Shown in pieces: positions 1 to 10,358 of a stretch of 64,000 nucleotides of DNA. A program made the translations under genes and the position numbers. This DNA comes from Doryteuthis pealeii (taxonomy: Eukaryota > Mollusca > Cephalopoda > Myopsida > Loliginidae). The stretch's first letter is position 1; every line of letters starts with the position of its first letter. Under the pieces are notes generated by a model, which did no database searches, had not been told where the DNA came from, and was given only the letters and a program-made list of their open reading frames with translations. The stretch is taken from positions 99,266,097 to 99,330,096 of the forward strand of contig CM042141.1 of assembly GCA_023376005.1 (NCBI GenBank), in the 5' to 3' direction.

Positions 1-640
1 TTGTTCTGCCGATCTTTGAATGGATTGCTTAAAGTTAAAAAATTCCCCCCCCCCCCCCCCCAAAAAAAAAAAAACGCAATAAAAAATTTAATGCTAAAAT
101 GAGAATTTAACTACAGACAATGCTTCTTTTTCTCAGTTTTCTGTCCCCCCCCCCCCAATATCAATATGGATAAATAATTTACTTTTTCAAAATAATGAAA
201 ATGTAATTTAAGTATCAAATTATTTTTAACTTCTTTTTTTATTGACATACACATGGCTGCTTGCCTACCATTTATTTCACCTTTTTTATGAATTAGAAAG
301 AACAAAAAACAAACTTGACTATTCAAATTTCAATTTTTGTATTTGAAAAAAAAAAAAAAAATTATTTTTCATTATATTAATTGTTATTATTCTTATTTTA
401 TTACCATACTAACTTTTGTTAGTAACTGATTGTAGAGGGTTTTTAAAACATTTTTGCACTTGCAATGTTCTTTAAATCAATTTTCATATGTTCTTATTTA
501 AGATCATTAATTTCTTTAATCAAATAATGAACCTCTGAATTGGAAATTTTGTATTTATTGTTATTTGATTGTAATTAAGTTTATTCATATTCAAGTAGGT
601 CAATCAATTTCACACCTTACAAATGTTCAGTTAAGAAGGA
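1..640. other. AT-rich non-coding DNA with poly-C and poly-A tracts
   Basis: No gene or recognisable element is visible. The stretch holds a C16 tract near 45-61 followed by A-runs, a second poly-C tract near 145-157 and a poly-A tract near 344-360. Open frames here are short and lysine/phenylalanine-rich, as expected by chance in AT-rich DNA. Confidence 0.6.
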
Positions 641-767
641 TCCTGTGGTGTAGACGCTGATGTGCTGGACTGCAATATTGTAGTAAATGAGTTCCACAGA
701 GTACCACTATTGTTCTTCTTATTGAAATAGATCACTAATTAGGACTGAGCCTAGTCTAGTAGTGAGC

Positions 768-1010
768 AACCCAATTGGAATTTAACAGGTTTGACTTCAG
801 AGTTTTCCTTCTCCTAGACTGGTTGCCTAACCAAGCTTAAAGAGCCCAGTCTGCCCTACTATTTACCCATAGATAGAGCTAGAATAGTTTTGATATATAC
901 TATTCGCAAGTGTATTAGTGCTATGTGAAATGCAAACCGCCTTGTTCAAGAGTTTAACTCGGGTCACCGAGTCCATTTTCTATGACGATAACCATTATAC
1001 CATGCAACTT
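768..1010 (-). repeat. tRNA-derived SINE, family C
   Basis: Read on the - strand this starts with a tRNA-like head (TGGTATAATGGTTATCGTC, then GAGTTTAACTCTTG, resembling A and B boxes of the RNA polymerase III promoter). It continues into a shared body that includes CTATGTGAAATGCAAAC reversed and a GAGCCCAGTCTGCCCTACTA block. The same body recurs at 6,770, 8,565, 18,441, 29,376, 48,050 and 58,245. This copy is diverged. Confidence 0.75.
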
Positions 1011-1600
1011 GTGATTTGTAATATTGATTAATTTTAATGGCATGTCAACCAGTCTAGGGTGATTTCATGCCTAGGCTTGGAACATTTTGAAAAAGATGGA
1101 TGATGCTATTTTTTTAAATAATTGTAAATGAATGAAACTAATATTATAAAAGAAAAAATATATCTGAGGTCTCTTGACTCATATGTGACCGTAACGATGA
1201 GCAGGTTATTGGGAACAGAAAAACAAATATGGAAAAAAATTGGATTATGATAATTTCAGAGTGGTATGCCACTATGGCTGATGGAAGAGAGTGCAGACAG
1301 TTAAGGGAAGTAATTTTGTAATTAGCAATTAACAGACCTAAAGTTCTTTTTTTCCGGGCCCTTTTTATTTGATTAAAAACTATTCAGAAGCTGGTGGCTC
1401 AATTGGGATGTGTATAAGTACAATAGTGATCTGCTCCGGTTTCTAGGCTGAGCAGGGTGATCAGTACTTGACTAGAGATAGAATATAAATAGAGTCATGG
1501 AAGCAGCCATTTGCAATTGTACTTTTGACATCTGAACCCTACGGACCACATCTTTCGTACTTTATAGGATGAAAATTACTTTATTCACAAACAATATTGC
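1011..1600. other. Intronic or intergenic sequence, no feature recognised
   Basis: No gene or element was recognised. Part of it (about 1,390-1,480) is less AT-rich and may be an unclassified dispersed repeat, but no second copy was found in the window. Confidence 0.4.
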
Positions 1601-1606
1601 ACTATT

Positions 1607-1753
1607 ATACAAGGTGTGTCAAAAAAAGTATTGAGATTTTTTGTACTTTTTGACACATCTTATATTCTGAAAAAAATAACATTCCATTCATTCTTCATTT
1701 CTATCTTGGTAAATACAGCTTCAATCTTGATACTTTTTTTGACACACCTTATA
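1607..1753. mobile_element. Mariner-type MITE with GTGTGTCAAAAA ends
   Basis: A short element flanked by inverted ends: AAGGTGTGTCAAAAAAAGTA on the left and ACTTTTTTTGACACACCTT on the right, with TA at both borders. It has no coding capacity. The same ends recur several times at 50,430-50,790. TA-bordered short inverted repeats are typical of Tc1/mariner-derived MITEs. The family assignment is inference. Confidence 0.65.
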
Positions 1754-2047
1754 TGCCTTTTAAAACCTTAAATTCCAAATAATTGACTTAAAAGATACTG
1801 CAAAACTCATTTATTTGTTCCCTAGTGAGGCTGATTTGTATGTATGTGTTTATAAATACTTATTTATATATGTAAACAATAGAGAACTTTCTATCGCAGT
1901 GTTTGTTGTTGGTATGATCAAACATTTCAGTACAACAGCACCCCACCCCCCTTTAAACTTTTATAAAAAATGTAAAATTGTAAATTGTCACTTATTTTAA
2001 TATTTCACTTTAAGAACAGAGGCTAAACTTAAGAATAAAAAAACATT

Positions 2048-2345
2048 TTCGGTAAAAAAGAACAATTTCCTCATAAATTCCTACCATAAAATAAACTGAA
2101 CCCTCATTTTATGTCCGTGTTTTTGCAATAAATGTTTTATTTTTCTTGCACCCGTTATTTTACAATACTAAATATATTTTCTTACGAGGAAAAAGTTAAG
2201 GATTACCAGAAAATATATTTAGTATTGTAAAATAACGGGTGCAAGAAAAATAAAACATTTATTGCAAAAATACGGACATAAAATGAGGGTTCAGTTTATT
2301 TTATGGTAGGAATTTACGAGGAAATTGTTCTTTTTTACCACATTT
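2048..2345. repeat. Long near-perfect inverted repeat (foldback)
   Basis: Arms of about 135 bp (2,048-2,182 and 2,208-2,345) are reverse complements with few mismatches and are separated by a spacer of about 25 bp. Read as RNA they would form a very long hairpin. Shared blocks include AATAACGGGTGCAAG and its complement. No open frame is present. It is probably a foldback MITE, and the near identity of the arms argues for a recent origin or gene conversion. Confidence 0.85.
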
Positions 2346-2519
2346 TCTATGAATTTCTTAATGAAAAAAAAGGGGGGGGGGTCAAAATGTGTCATTTTGA
2401 CAGATACAGATTTTGATTTATAAAATTCTTCCATTTTAAAAACTGTAAAACAAATAATTTTTACATGTAATTTAAAAAAAAAATCCTTCCCCTTCATAAA
2501 AAAATTAACGTCAATGTAA

Positions 2520-2520
2520 A

Positions 2521-2571
<51 letters not shown>
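2520..2571. repeat. (TA)n microsatellite
   Basis: About 25 uninterrupted TA dinucleotides. Confidence 0.95.
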
Positions 2572-2573
<2 letters not shown>

Positions 2574-2576
2574 TAA

Positions 2577-2801
2577 CTATCACTAGAGCTTTTTTTTGTG
2601 CAAAAATAATGATTTCATTTATATCTGGGAAGATATTTAAAAATTAGGATTTGAATAGTAAGAAGCAAAGGGAAAGTCATTGATTGCGTTCGTGATTAAA
2701 AAATAAATCAATTATGTAAGACCAAAACAATTAATGGATCTGTGAGACTAACTTTTTATTATTCCCCCTCTACCCAGGCAACGCCGGGTAGCCGATTTTA
2801 G
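2577..2801 (+). mobile_element. Helitron-like non-autonomous repeat, copy 1
   Basis: This matches 11,590-11,791 along about 200 bp (shared block TATATCTGGGAAGATATTTAA). Both copies end in a GC-rich hairpin (CTACCCAGGCAACGCCGGGTAG) about 10 bases before an ..TTTTAG / ..TTCTAG end. A hairpin just upstream of a CTRR end is the hallmark of a Helitron 3' terminus. No helicase is encoded and the 5' TC end is unproven. Confidence 0.45.
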
Positions 2802-2931
2802 TTAAAAATACATTTGATTATTCAGTAAAACTTTCATTTCATCCTATTAATTTTTAAATATTTTACACCAAGAATAAAAGTTTTTTTTTTTTTTTTTTTT
2901 AACATTTTGTATACATACAAGTTAAAGCTGT

Positions 2932-3075
2932 TGGCATTTACCCAACCTGTTTGCCACTGGTAGGATGTGACACAAGGTTGTAAGTATGGGTCACCCAGCA
3001 AGAATTGAATTTGCTATTCAGTCGTAATGGATCTGCAAGACTAGCTTGCTAACCATTACACCATGATGAGATGCC
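2932..3075 (-). repeat. tRNA-derived SINE, family B
   Basis: On the - strand it reads TGGTGTAATGGTTAGCAAGC, then a B-box-like segment and CTTGTGTCACATCCTACCAG. The family recurs at 3,079, 6,463, 41,578, 41,735, 42,058 and 53,225. It is distinguished from a functional tRNA gene by its many copies, the lack of an acceptor-stem match and the long non-tRNA tail. Confidence 0.75.
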
Positions 3076-3078
3076 CCT

Positions 3079-3150
3079 TTTACCCAACCTGTTTGTCACT
3101 GGTAGGATGTGACACAAGGTCTCAAATATGAGGCATCCAGTGAGGATTGT
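3079..3150 (-). repeat. tRNA-derived SINE, family B, truncated copy
   Basis: This repeats the tail of the neighbouring copy (ACCCAACCTGTTTGTCACTG, then the GATGTGACACAAGG block) and then breaks off before the tRNA-like head. Confidence 0.7.
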
Positions 3151-3429
3151 TTATTAATTTCTACCAATATATTGATACACATTGAATGAAAACTGTTTCT
3201 ATCAGACCAATCCAACAAACTATTTGCATAAAAATCATATATACAAAAACACAGAATTTGGTATTGAGTGGTCCACAAGGATTGATATGCCATTAAAAAA
3301 ACAACCAACCAAATCTGCCTCATGTTTTTAAATTTTCAAATTAAAAAAAGATTTAAACCCTCAATTTTTTTTAGATATCCTGTTTGATCACGCCTTGTAT
3401 TTAAGTTTTCTTCAGGGTGATTGAATTGT

Positions 3430-3430
<1 letters not shown>

Positions 3431-3465
<35 letters not shown>

Positions 3466-3921
3466 ATTGTATTAAGAAAGAAAAAAAAACAACACAAAGT
3501 TTTACCCAGATAGGACTTGTCAGAAAGCAACATTTTTTTTCTTCTGGAAATGAATGCTCTCACATACAGACAAGTTTTCTTTTAGATACATTTAATCATC
3601 ATTTTTGGACTTGGATTTTTGTGTGTTCTGATTTTGACTTCAGCACACAAGTACAAACTGATTGTATCAAGAAAGAAAACTATAACACAAAGGTTTTGCA
3701 AGACTTTTTTTTTTTTGTTACTCAAATAGAGGACTTCTCTGAAAGCAATTTTTTTTGTGCTCACACACACACACACACACACACACACGAGCGCACACAT
3801 GTACACACAGTATAAACTGATTGTATTAAGAAAGAAAAGAATGACAATGAATTTACAAGCTTTTTTTTTATCCAGGTAGAGAACTTCTTGGAAAGCAATT
3901 TTTTTTTGCTCTCTCTCTCTC

Positions 3922-3960
<39 letters not shown>
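3431..3960 (+). repeat. Compound tandem repeat carrying (CA)n
   Basis: Three units begin with ACTGATTGTATTAAGAAAGA (about 3,462, 3,657 and 3,815) and end with a poly-T run and a GAAAGCAA block. They are separated by (CA)n tracts at 3,431-3,461, 3,763-3,788 and 3,926-3,960. The period is about 160-195 bp. The open frames here only reflect the CA/TG repeat and are not genes. Confidence 0.8.
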
Positions 3961-3964
<4 letters not shown>

Positions 3965-4301
3965 AAACAAACAGGCAGCACTCAGTTTGGTGATTAGTAG
4001 AGTCGGTTTCCCCTGTTTTGCTGCCTGATAATATCTGCCCTCGTGTTGTAAAAGAAATGTCATATTTTAATGACAAAGTTGAATTAGATGAAGAGACTTA
4101 TTTATTGCACCCTCTTTATTTTTTTTTTCAGTTTGAACAAATTTAATTTGATTTAAATGAATTGGCCATTTTATTTTGAATAACCTGATATATGGAATCA
4201 GAAACACTGTAGGGAATCCTCCAAGGCTACCCCCCCCCCCTCTAAAAAAATGAATTGTTTGAATTAAATATCTTCTTATATATTTTCTTTGCTTATTTTA
4301 G

Positions 4302-4360
4302 AATTCCTGTCCGCTCTATGAGCCTGTATTTTGTGGCCATTTACCTCCACAGTCTACCAG
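4302..4360 (+). CDS. A1CF: A1CF/RBM46/RBM47-like gene, internal exon (linker upstream of the dsRBD)
   Basis: This 59 bp exon is bordered by a good acceptor (pyrimidine-rich tract, TTTTAG) and the donor CCAG|GTATGT. Assuming phase 0 it reads NSCPLYEPVFCGHLPPQST plus two bases of an arginine codon, which are completed exactly by the exon at 11,871. The text is not diagnostic by itself. The call rests on the splice sites, the open frame and the matching phase with the next exon. The RRM exons expected in this family would lie upstream of the window. An unrelated open stretch cannot be excluded. Confidence 0.55.
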
Positions 4361-4487
4361 GTATGTAAAAAATTGGTTTTAGGTTAATGCATGTGCGGTG
4401 GTGGTGGTGGGGGGTGAGGCTTTTCCATAATTACTTATGGCTGATATGGTAATAACTGGAATTATTTACAGGTGAGTAACAGGGTCT

Positions 4488-4676
4488 GATGGAGAAGCAA
4501 GGAAAAAATCATAAGTGACGTTCTCCTGTGAACACATACACATGGATACATCAATGTAGGTCAACCGTCAAAAACAAACACTGATCAGTTTTGTCTGGAT
4601 TCTGGATGCCGAGTGTCAAGAGTTCATGGGAATCTGTGTTTTTAGTGCGATATGATGATGATGATGATGATGATGA
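4488..4676 (+). mobile_element. LINE-A 3' end with (GAT)n tail
   Basis: GGAGAAGCAAGG, CATAAGTGACGTTCTCCTGT and ACACATGGA match the better-preserved LINE-A copy near 13,935-14,000. It ends in eight GAT repeats, as many non-LTR retrotransposons end in a short microsatellite. It is heavily decayed with no usable frame. Confidence 0.6.
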
Positions 4677-4705
4677 ACAGTGTCTGAAGTTTTTTTTTTT
4701 TTTTT

Positions 4706-5272
4706 TTTTTTTTTAATTAGCAACTTGTGTGGTTATTAATAATTTGATCAACCCTGCATTTTATAAATTGTTTTCTATTTTTGTATCTAAGGATTTTTTG
4801 TTGTTGGAATCTGTGTTCATTTTAAAAAATGTTTAAACTGCATTGGATGGCAATCTGGTGCAGTGACTGCAAACAAACTGATGCTTGCTGGAGTTGCTGT
4901 TGTCTCTCCTTCCTTTTGGCTCTCTTTTCTGTGGCGGCTTCTTTCCTCTCTTTTTCACTCCTTTTCGCCCCTTGTTTGACAAGGAGGCGCCAGGCCACTC
5001 AATTTTCTGCACCAACCTCCCATGTATTAGTATTGATGTGGCATGTCTTCATGTCCTTCTTGCAGATGTCTTTAAAGCTTAGGCGTGGTCTCCCTACCAT
5101 TTGGGTACCTTCTACTAATTCGCTATACAGAAGGTCTTTGGGGATGCGGCCTTTGTCATATCATCCTGACATGACCAAGCTAGTACAGGCGTCTCTCACA
5201 GATAATGGCGAACATGCTGTTCATGTTTGCTCGTTCCAGCACCTATGTGTTGAGCACTTTGTCCTGCCAGTG
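4706..5272 (-). pseudogene. LINE-B (RTE-like) reverse transcriptase C-terminus, decayed
   Basis: On the - strand, frames running from about 5,272 to 4,837 read as the end of a non-LTR retrotransposon polyprotein. They include a basic stretch KKPPQKREPKGRRD and the start of a Cys-His motif (FVCSHCTR). The same protein text occurs at 13,272-12,985. Frameshifts and stops break the reading, so this is a dead fragment. Its 3' flank on this strand reaches a poly-T tract. Confidence 0.75.
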
Positions 5273-5275
5273 AAT

Positions 5276-5556
5276 GCATGGGATTTTTATAAAGTATCTA
5301 TACATCATTATCATCATCATCATTATTAGTACGGATATCCATGACAATCTCTCGCCAACCTTCTCTATCATTCATTATCCCAGGGAGGTCCTCTGCGCAG
5401 CATCCAGTATCCATGCAGAGTTGGTCAATGTAGGTCCTTGCTGGGCAGCCCACATTAGCATGTCCATGTGCTGGCTTCCACAGGAGAATGTCGCTTATAA
5501 GTTCGTCCTTGCTCCTCCAGCAGTGTCCAGCATGTCTTGTCTGCTTTTTTTGGGTT
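5276..5556 (-). pseudogene. LINE-A reverse transcriptase 3' end, decayed
   Basis: On the - strand this matches LINE-A near 13,930-14,130: the block around GAGAATGTCGCTTATAAG reversed, then a block encoding a typical LINE ending, then a (GAT/AAT)n tail at 5,297-5,330. It abuts LINE-B at 5,272, repeating the LINE-A/LINE-B pairing seen at 12,985-14,135. Confidence 0.7.
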
Positions 5557-5944
5557 TATAAAGATTTTGTTGTCCCAGATTCCCACCCTTATTTATGCTA
5601 TGTTTTTCCTTGATGGTAACAGGCATAAGAAAGGCCCTGCTTAGATATTTACTGAATGCTATTTCTCACTTTTTATTGGCAAATTAATTTAGATATTTTA
5701 CAAGCCTACCACACCCTGCATAAAATACAAATAAGAACTCATACAATTATTTTTTCAGTTGAAAACATTGCACTGTAAATATCTAAGCTAGGCCTGTTTA
5801 CGTTGGTTACTTTCAAGGAAAAAAAATAGTGTAAATAAGGGCAGGAAAACATAGTGTAAATAAGGGCAGGAATCCGGGATGATCAAATGTTTACAGAACT
5901 CTTTTTTTCAATCAGAAAGGTTTGTGAATATGTATTTATTAATG

Positions 5945-6260
5945 ATACTAGCCAAAGTATTCGCCCCCCTGTGCAGTAGTATTAAAGATTTAATGTAATA
6001 AAATATATTAAATTAGAAAAACTTACGAAACTAAATAAGAACGAATACAAAAATATTACACTTATTTTAACATTATTTTAATTGATTTCTATATAAAATT
6101 ATATATAGGATTTCTTTTAATACGTTTGAGAATAACATGATAGTATTAGAAATCAGTAACAGCAAATGATTATTTATTGAACCCAGTTTTGTTAAAATCA
6201 TTATGCAAATTATCCCCACTATATACTATGAAATTCTTTATTTCTTAGAGATATGTATAA
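5945..6260 (+). repeat. Dispersed repeat E
   Basis: About 300 bp is shared with 43,610-43,925 (same strand) and with 24,175-24,725 and 35,120-35,665 (opposite strand). A common core is TTTCTATATAAAAT followed by an ACCCAGTTTTGTTAAAA block. One end bears a short CCCTCCGGGC-like motif in some copies. There is no coding capacity and the class is unknown. Confidence 0.65.
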
Positions 6261-6462
6261 GATGCTAATCAAGTTTAAATGATAATGATTATTTCATAAT
6301 TGTTGAGAATATAACTTAAATAACTAAGGAAATCATGACATCAGTGATGACGTAGTTTTGTTTACAGACAAACAGTTACATAATCTCCATTTTAATAAGA
6401 AAATATGCATGTATATAAATTTTTGTAAAACTCTGAAACTGTTTAAAATTAACATAGAAAGT

Positions 6463-6597
6463 AGGTATTTACCCTACATATTTGCCAAGAATATGATGTG
6501 ACACAAGGTCACAAGTATGAGGCATCCAGCAAGGATCGAACTTGCTATTCAGTAGTAATAGATCTGCAAGACTAGCTTGATGAACATTACACCATAA
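6463..6597 (-). repeat. tRNA-derived SINE, family B
   Basis: The tail block ATGTGACACAAGGTCACAAG, then GGCATCCAGCAAGGATCGAA and the tRNA-like head (ATTACACCA reversed) are recognisable on the - strand. Confidence 0.75.
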
Positions 6598-6769
6598 AAT
6601 TTTGTTTTTTGTAAATATAACTACATAAAATAAATGTTTTTCAGTCGGATAGGTTTGAGAATATTTATGTCTTTATGTAAACATAAATGCACATATATAA
6701 TTCTTTATAAAACTTTGAAAAAGTTTCAGTTTAAACGTTGAAAGTATTTTAAAGAATTATATAGGTAAA

Positions 6770-7065
6770 CATATATATTTACCAACCCCTCTGCATGAGC
6801 AGGATATGACACACGGTCAATTTCTTAAGCGAATTTTAACAGGTTTGAATTCAGAGTTCTCCTTCTAGACTGGTTACCTCGCAATGATTAAAGAGCCCAG
6901 TCTGCCCTACTATTTACACATAGCTGGAGGGAGAGTAGTTAGATGCACACCTTTCCCAAGGGTATTAGCACTATGTGAAATGTAAACAGCCTAATCCAGG
7001 ATTTGAACTCTGGTCGACAAGTCCATTTCCTATGACTCTAACCATTACACCACGCACCTCCTTAT
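6770..7065 (-). repeat. tRNA-derived SINE, family C, nearly full length
   Basis: On the - strand it runs from GGTGTAATGGTTAGAGTCAT through a B-box-like GAGTTCAAATCC segment to CTGCTCATGCAGAGGGGTTG. It is about 290 bp long and one of the best copies for defining the family, together with 8,565-8,850. Confidence 0.8.
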
Positions 7066-7252
7066 GTAGGTAAATAACTCCTATGGCTTTTTAAAAAAAT
7101 AAAAGTAACTATACATAAATTAAATATGTTTTTCAGTCACATAAGTTTGTGAATATTTGTTAAAGATAAATACATATATATGAATCTTTGTAGAACTCTG
7201 AAATGGTCTAAGATTAACAGAAAGTATTTGAACTCTTTGCCTACTTTAAACT

Positions 7253-7697
7253 GCTCACACTGTCTTCCACTGCTGCCCAATCAAAGTACAAAAAAATGAT
7301 GGTTAGTTCATTATAATTAAGCAGAAGGACTCAGATGACAATAATAATAGGATTTTATTTGAATAGAATGAGTTCTGAGGTGAATATTGAAATATCCCAT
7401 CATACAGGCAAAAAAAACAAGAAAATTTGGTACGGCTGTGGAGGGAATTTGGTGGGCAAAGAGTTAAACTGCTCACAGCAGCTCTCCCACCCCACCCAGA
7501 CAAAGTAGAAAAACTGATAGTTAGTTCATTATAATTGAGCAGAAGGACTCCGATTACAATAATAATGGGACTTTATTCGATTAGAATTAGTTCTGAGGTG
7601 AATAGATAATAAACTTTGAAATATCCCATCATACATAAATACCATGAAAATTTGGTACGGCCGTGGTGGGGGAAATTTAGTTGGCAAAAAGTTAAGA
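7253..7697. repeat. Tandem pair of dispersed repeat F
   Basis: Two units of about 220 bp follow each other. Each holds CAGAAGGACTC near its start (about 7,321 and 7,540), TGAGTTCTGAGGTGAAT or a variant, AAATATCCCATCATACA and GAAAATTTGGTACGGC. Further copies lie at 8,020-8,080, 25,120-25,270 and 36,075-36,230. Confidence 0.75.
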
Positions 7698-7889
7698 TCA
7701 TACCATTAACATTGAAGACCCTAATGAATAATATTTTACCTTTTGAAAAAAGTTATTTTTGACTGTCTCTATTATAGTAAATTACATTGTTTGTAACAAG
7801 ATCTAGCTTGTAAATATGCTACCTGTTCTTGAAAGAAAACCTTCATACTGTGATATTGTTCGATAGAAGAATGAATAATTATTATAATT

Positions 7890-8020
7890 GCAGAGATGCT
7901 GATAGGTATGCATCCTGCATCCCTAATGCATAAAAATCTAAAAGGACACAGTAAAATCGTATCAGTGTGTCCCAGTGTTTTTCTTTTTTCTTCCCCCACC
8001 ATTTCAAGCTAACTGTAAAT
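7890..8020 (+). mobile_element. hAT-like MITE G, truncated copy
   Basis: It shares CAGAGATGCTGATAGGTATG and TCTAAAAGGACACAGTAAAA with copies at 37,889-38,155 and 48,327-48,655. Those copies end in the inverse of the first block. This copy lacks the right half and runs directly into repeat F. Confidence 0.55.
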
Positions 8021-8269
8021 ACCAAGAAAACTTGGTACAGCTGTGGGGGAAATTTAGTAGGCAAAGAGTTAAAGAGGTATGTAGATAGATAACTCCTTAG
8101 CCAGATAATAAGGAACAAAAAACACACCCTTTATTTTGCACAACACATTCCTTGTTAATACACTTAACTCTGTGTTATTGCATTAATCACATAGATCAAA
8201 CATTCAGTTAAGAGTTTATTCAGGCTAGGGGCTTACTGATCTACTTGTGTAAATTGATAAAACCAAAAC

Positions 8270-8560
8270 ACTTGATAAGTTTTGACCTTGGATACAAATA
8301 AGTGAAAGTCATTCATGAATGAATGTAAATCACTGTTGTAGACCTGTGAAATGTGAAATTTGATGATTTTGCATAAATTTTGCAATGTAAAAAAGTTTGT
8401 ATAATGGTTATTATCAAAGGTTGACCTTTGACACACAAAAAAAAAAAAGTGAAAATCATTCATGGGATTATGAATGAATAAAAATCACTGTTGTAGCCCT
8501 TAAAAGTGAAATTTGATGATTTTGCACGAATCTTGCAATTCAACAAAACATTGTGTGGAA
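8270..8560. repeat. Two-copy local duplication
   Basis: A block containing AAATCACTGTTGTAG, then GTGAAATTTGATGATTTTGCA and a reference to TAATGGTTATT occurs twice about 170 bp apart. The copies have small indels. No gene is visible. Confidence 0.65.
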
Positions 8561-8564
8561 GTGT

Positions 8565-8850
8565 GTGGTGTAATGGTTATTGTCAAAGGTAATGGTCTTG
8601 GGGACATGAATTCAAATTCTAAACAAGGCTGTTTGCATTTTATATAGTGTTAATATCCTTGTGAAAGGTATGCATCCAACTATTCTCCCTCTAGCTATGG
8701 GTAAATTGTAGGGTGAACTATGCTCTTTAACCTTGGTTAGGCAACCAGACTAGGAGAAAGAAAACTCTTAATTCAAACCTGTTAAACTCTGCTTAAGAAA
8801 TTGACCATGTGTGGCATCCTGCTCATGCAGAGGGGTTGGTAAATACATAA
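8565..8850 (+). repeat. tRNA-derived SINE, family C, nearly full length
   Basis: It reads TGTGGTGTAATGGTTATTGT (A-box-like), then GAATTCAAATTC (B-box-like), TTGTGAAAGGTATGCATCCA, GGTTAGGCAACCAGACTAGG and the 3' end CTCATGCAGAGGGGTTGGT. It is in the same strand as the host gene. Confidence 0.8.
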
Positions 8851-8981
8851 AAGAAAAAATCTAAAATATAAGATTTGATTTTCAGTCTGTATATAATGTT
8901 AAATATGAAAAAGTAAAAATGAAATTGTCAGTGGTGAGGAATTAATACAAGTGTTATTGACAGAATAAAGTTAATATAATT

Positions 8982-9245
8982 TAGGGTCCAATTTAACTCA
9001 ATTGGTAGATCATTCACTTAAGAATCTGAATGTTCCAGTTTTGATAACGGTCCTCGCCGACTCAGTGGATGAGTAGCACAGCTTGAGTAATCTGATCTGT
9101 GTTGTAAAACATCTGGGAACTAACAGTAGGAGTGGCGCTCCACCTCATTAAAAAACAAAAAAAACACGATCTCCCTGGTCTAGCGCTAGCTAAAAAGGGG
9201 ATGGACTCCCTTGTTTCTGTTCGGTTGATACTGATAATAGGTCAT
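8982..9245 (+). repeat. tRNA-derived SINE, family A
   Basis: It has a tRNA-like head (TAACTCAATTGGTAGATCA, then GTTCCAGTTTTGAT), followed by GGAGTGGCGCTCCACCTCA and GGTCTAGCGCTAGCTAAAAA. The family recurs at 12,083, 19,695, 30,475 and, on the - strand, at 51,375 and 52,770. Confidence 0.8.
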
Positions 9246-9292
9246 TTTGTAGACTACCTATAAGTTAGATGAATTAATTTGAAAACCTTTTT

Positions 9293-9680
9293 AAATATTT
9301 TTTACTATAGAGATAAATTTAAAATCAGGAAGAAAAGTATTGTCAGTGGTCAGAAATAAATATTTTTTACTACAGAGATAAATTTAAAATCAGGAAGAAA
9401 AGTATTGTCAGTGGTCAGAAATAAATATTTTTTACTATAGAGATAAATTTAAAATCAGGAAGAAAAGTATTGTCAGTGGTCAGAAATAAATATTTTTTAC
9501 TACAGAGAAATTTAAAATCAGGAAGAAAGTATTGTCAGTCAGAAATAAATTTTTTTACTATAGAGATAAATTTAAAATCAGGAAGAAAAGTATTGTCAGT
9601 GGTCAGAAATAGATATTTTTTACTATAGAGATAAATTTAAAATCAGGAAGAAAAGTATTGTCAGTGGTCAGAAATAAATA
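9293..9680 (+). repeat. 65 bp minisatellite, about six units
   Basis: The unit contains TTTACTATAGAGATAAATTT, AAATCAGGAAGAAAAGTATT and GTCAGTGGTCAGAAAT. Units start near 9,301, 9,366, 9,431, 9,496, 9,556 and 9,619. The fourth unit has lost several bases. Unit-to-unit differences are mostly a C/T switch (TATAG versus TACAG) that alternates along the array. Confidence 0.9.
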
Positions 9681-9828
9681 TGTAATATCAATTATACAGC
9701 TAATTTCTCTTATGTGTATTATCTAAGAAGATTTATTATTATTATCTAAGAAACTTTTTTACAAAATTTGAATGAATTAGCATCCAAAACAAATTGGCAA
9801 ACTTATTTCGAAAAGCAATGTTCTAGAT

Positions 9829-10358
9829 CAGTGGTCACGAAACTATGGTTTGCAGGCCGGATCAGACCCATGAAGGCAGTTTATCAGGCCTGCCGACGGT
9901 ACTTGAATTTGTTTGTTAAAACATACGGAACGCAAGACGTTCTGATACCATTTAAATTTAAATATCATGTTGAGCTTACTAAATCCTCATGGACGGAATC
10001 AACCTATCGAACTGATAAACATTTGAAAGCAATTCTCTTGATTGGATGTAGCAATTCCAAACCAAACACTGTCAATAGTTTGCCTTTGAAACTTCAGTTT
10101 TACAAATCTCACTAAACCTTTCTGCTAATGTTGCATTCTTTGATAATGTTTTGAAAATAAATATGTTGGTTAAATTTGTTTTTGTGCATCTTATGCCACT
10201 CATCCATGAATATAACATGGAAAGATAAATTTTGTTTACATCTTTTTCTCAGAGCTTTTGTTCTGGCTAGCAAGTATTGAACACAATAATAATGTGACCT
10301 GTGATCATTATTTTTTTCAATTATCTGGCCCACCGTGAAAAAAGTTTGATGATACCTG
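9829..10358 (+). mobile_element. hAT element with perfect 8 bp target duplication and a transposase C-terminus remnant
   Basis: The element starts CAGTGGTCACGAAACTATGG and ends in the imperfect inverse (AAAGTTTGATGATACCTG). It is flanked on both sides by TTCTAGAT (9,821-9,828 and 10,359-10,366), an exact 8 bp target-site duplication diagnostic of hAT transposition. Within it an open frame ending at 10,115 contains STYRTDKHLKAILLIGCSN and ends QFYKSH. This resembles the end of ZBED/Charlie-type hAT transposases. The BED and most of the RNase H domain are missing, so it is a deleted, non-autonomous copy. Confidence 0.85.

Noticed and set aside
3417..4063. Open frames of 100-132 codons near the CA repeats
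   Set aside because: Most of each frame is poly-(His-Thr) or poly-(Cys-Val) from (CA)n/(TG)n; there are no splice sites or domains.
9293..9680. CRISPR-like array
   Set aside because: The 65 bp units are contiguous with no unique spacers, in a eukaryotic intron; it is a minisatellite.
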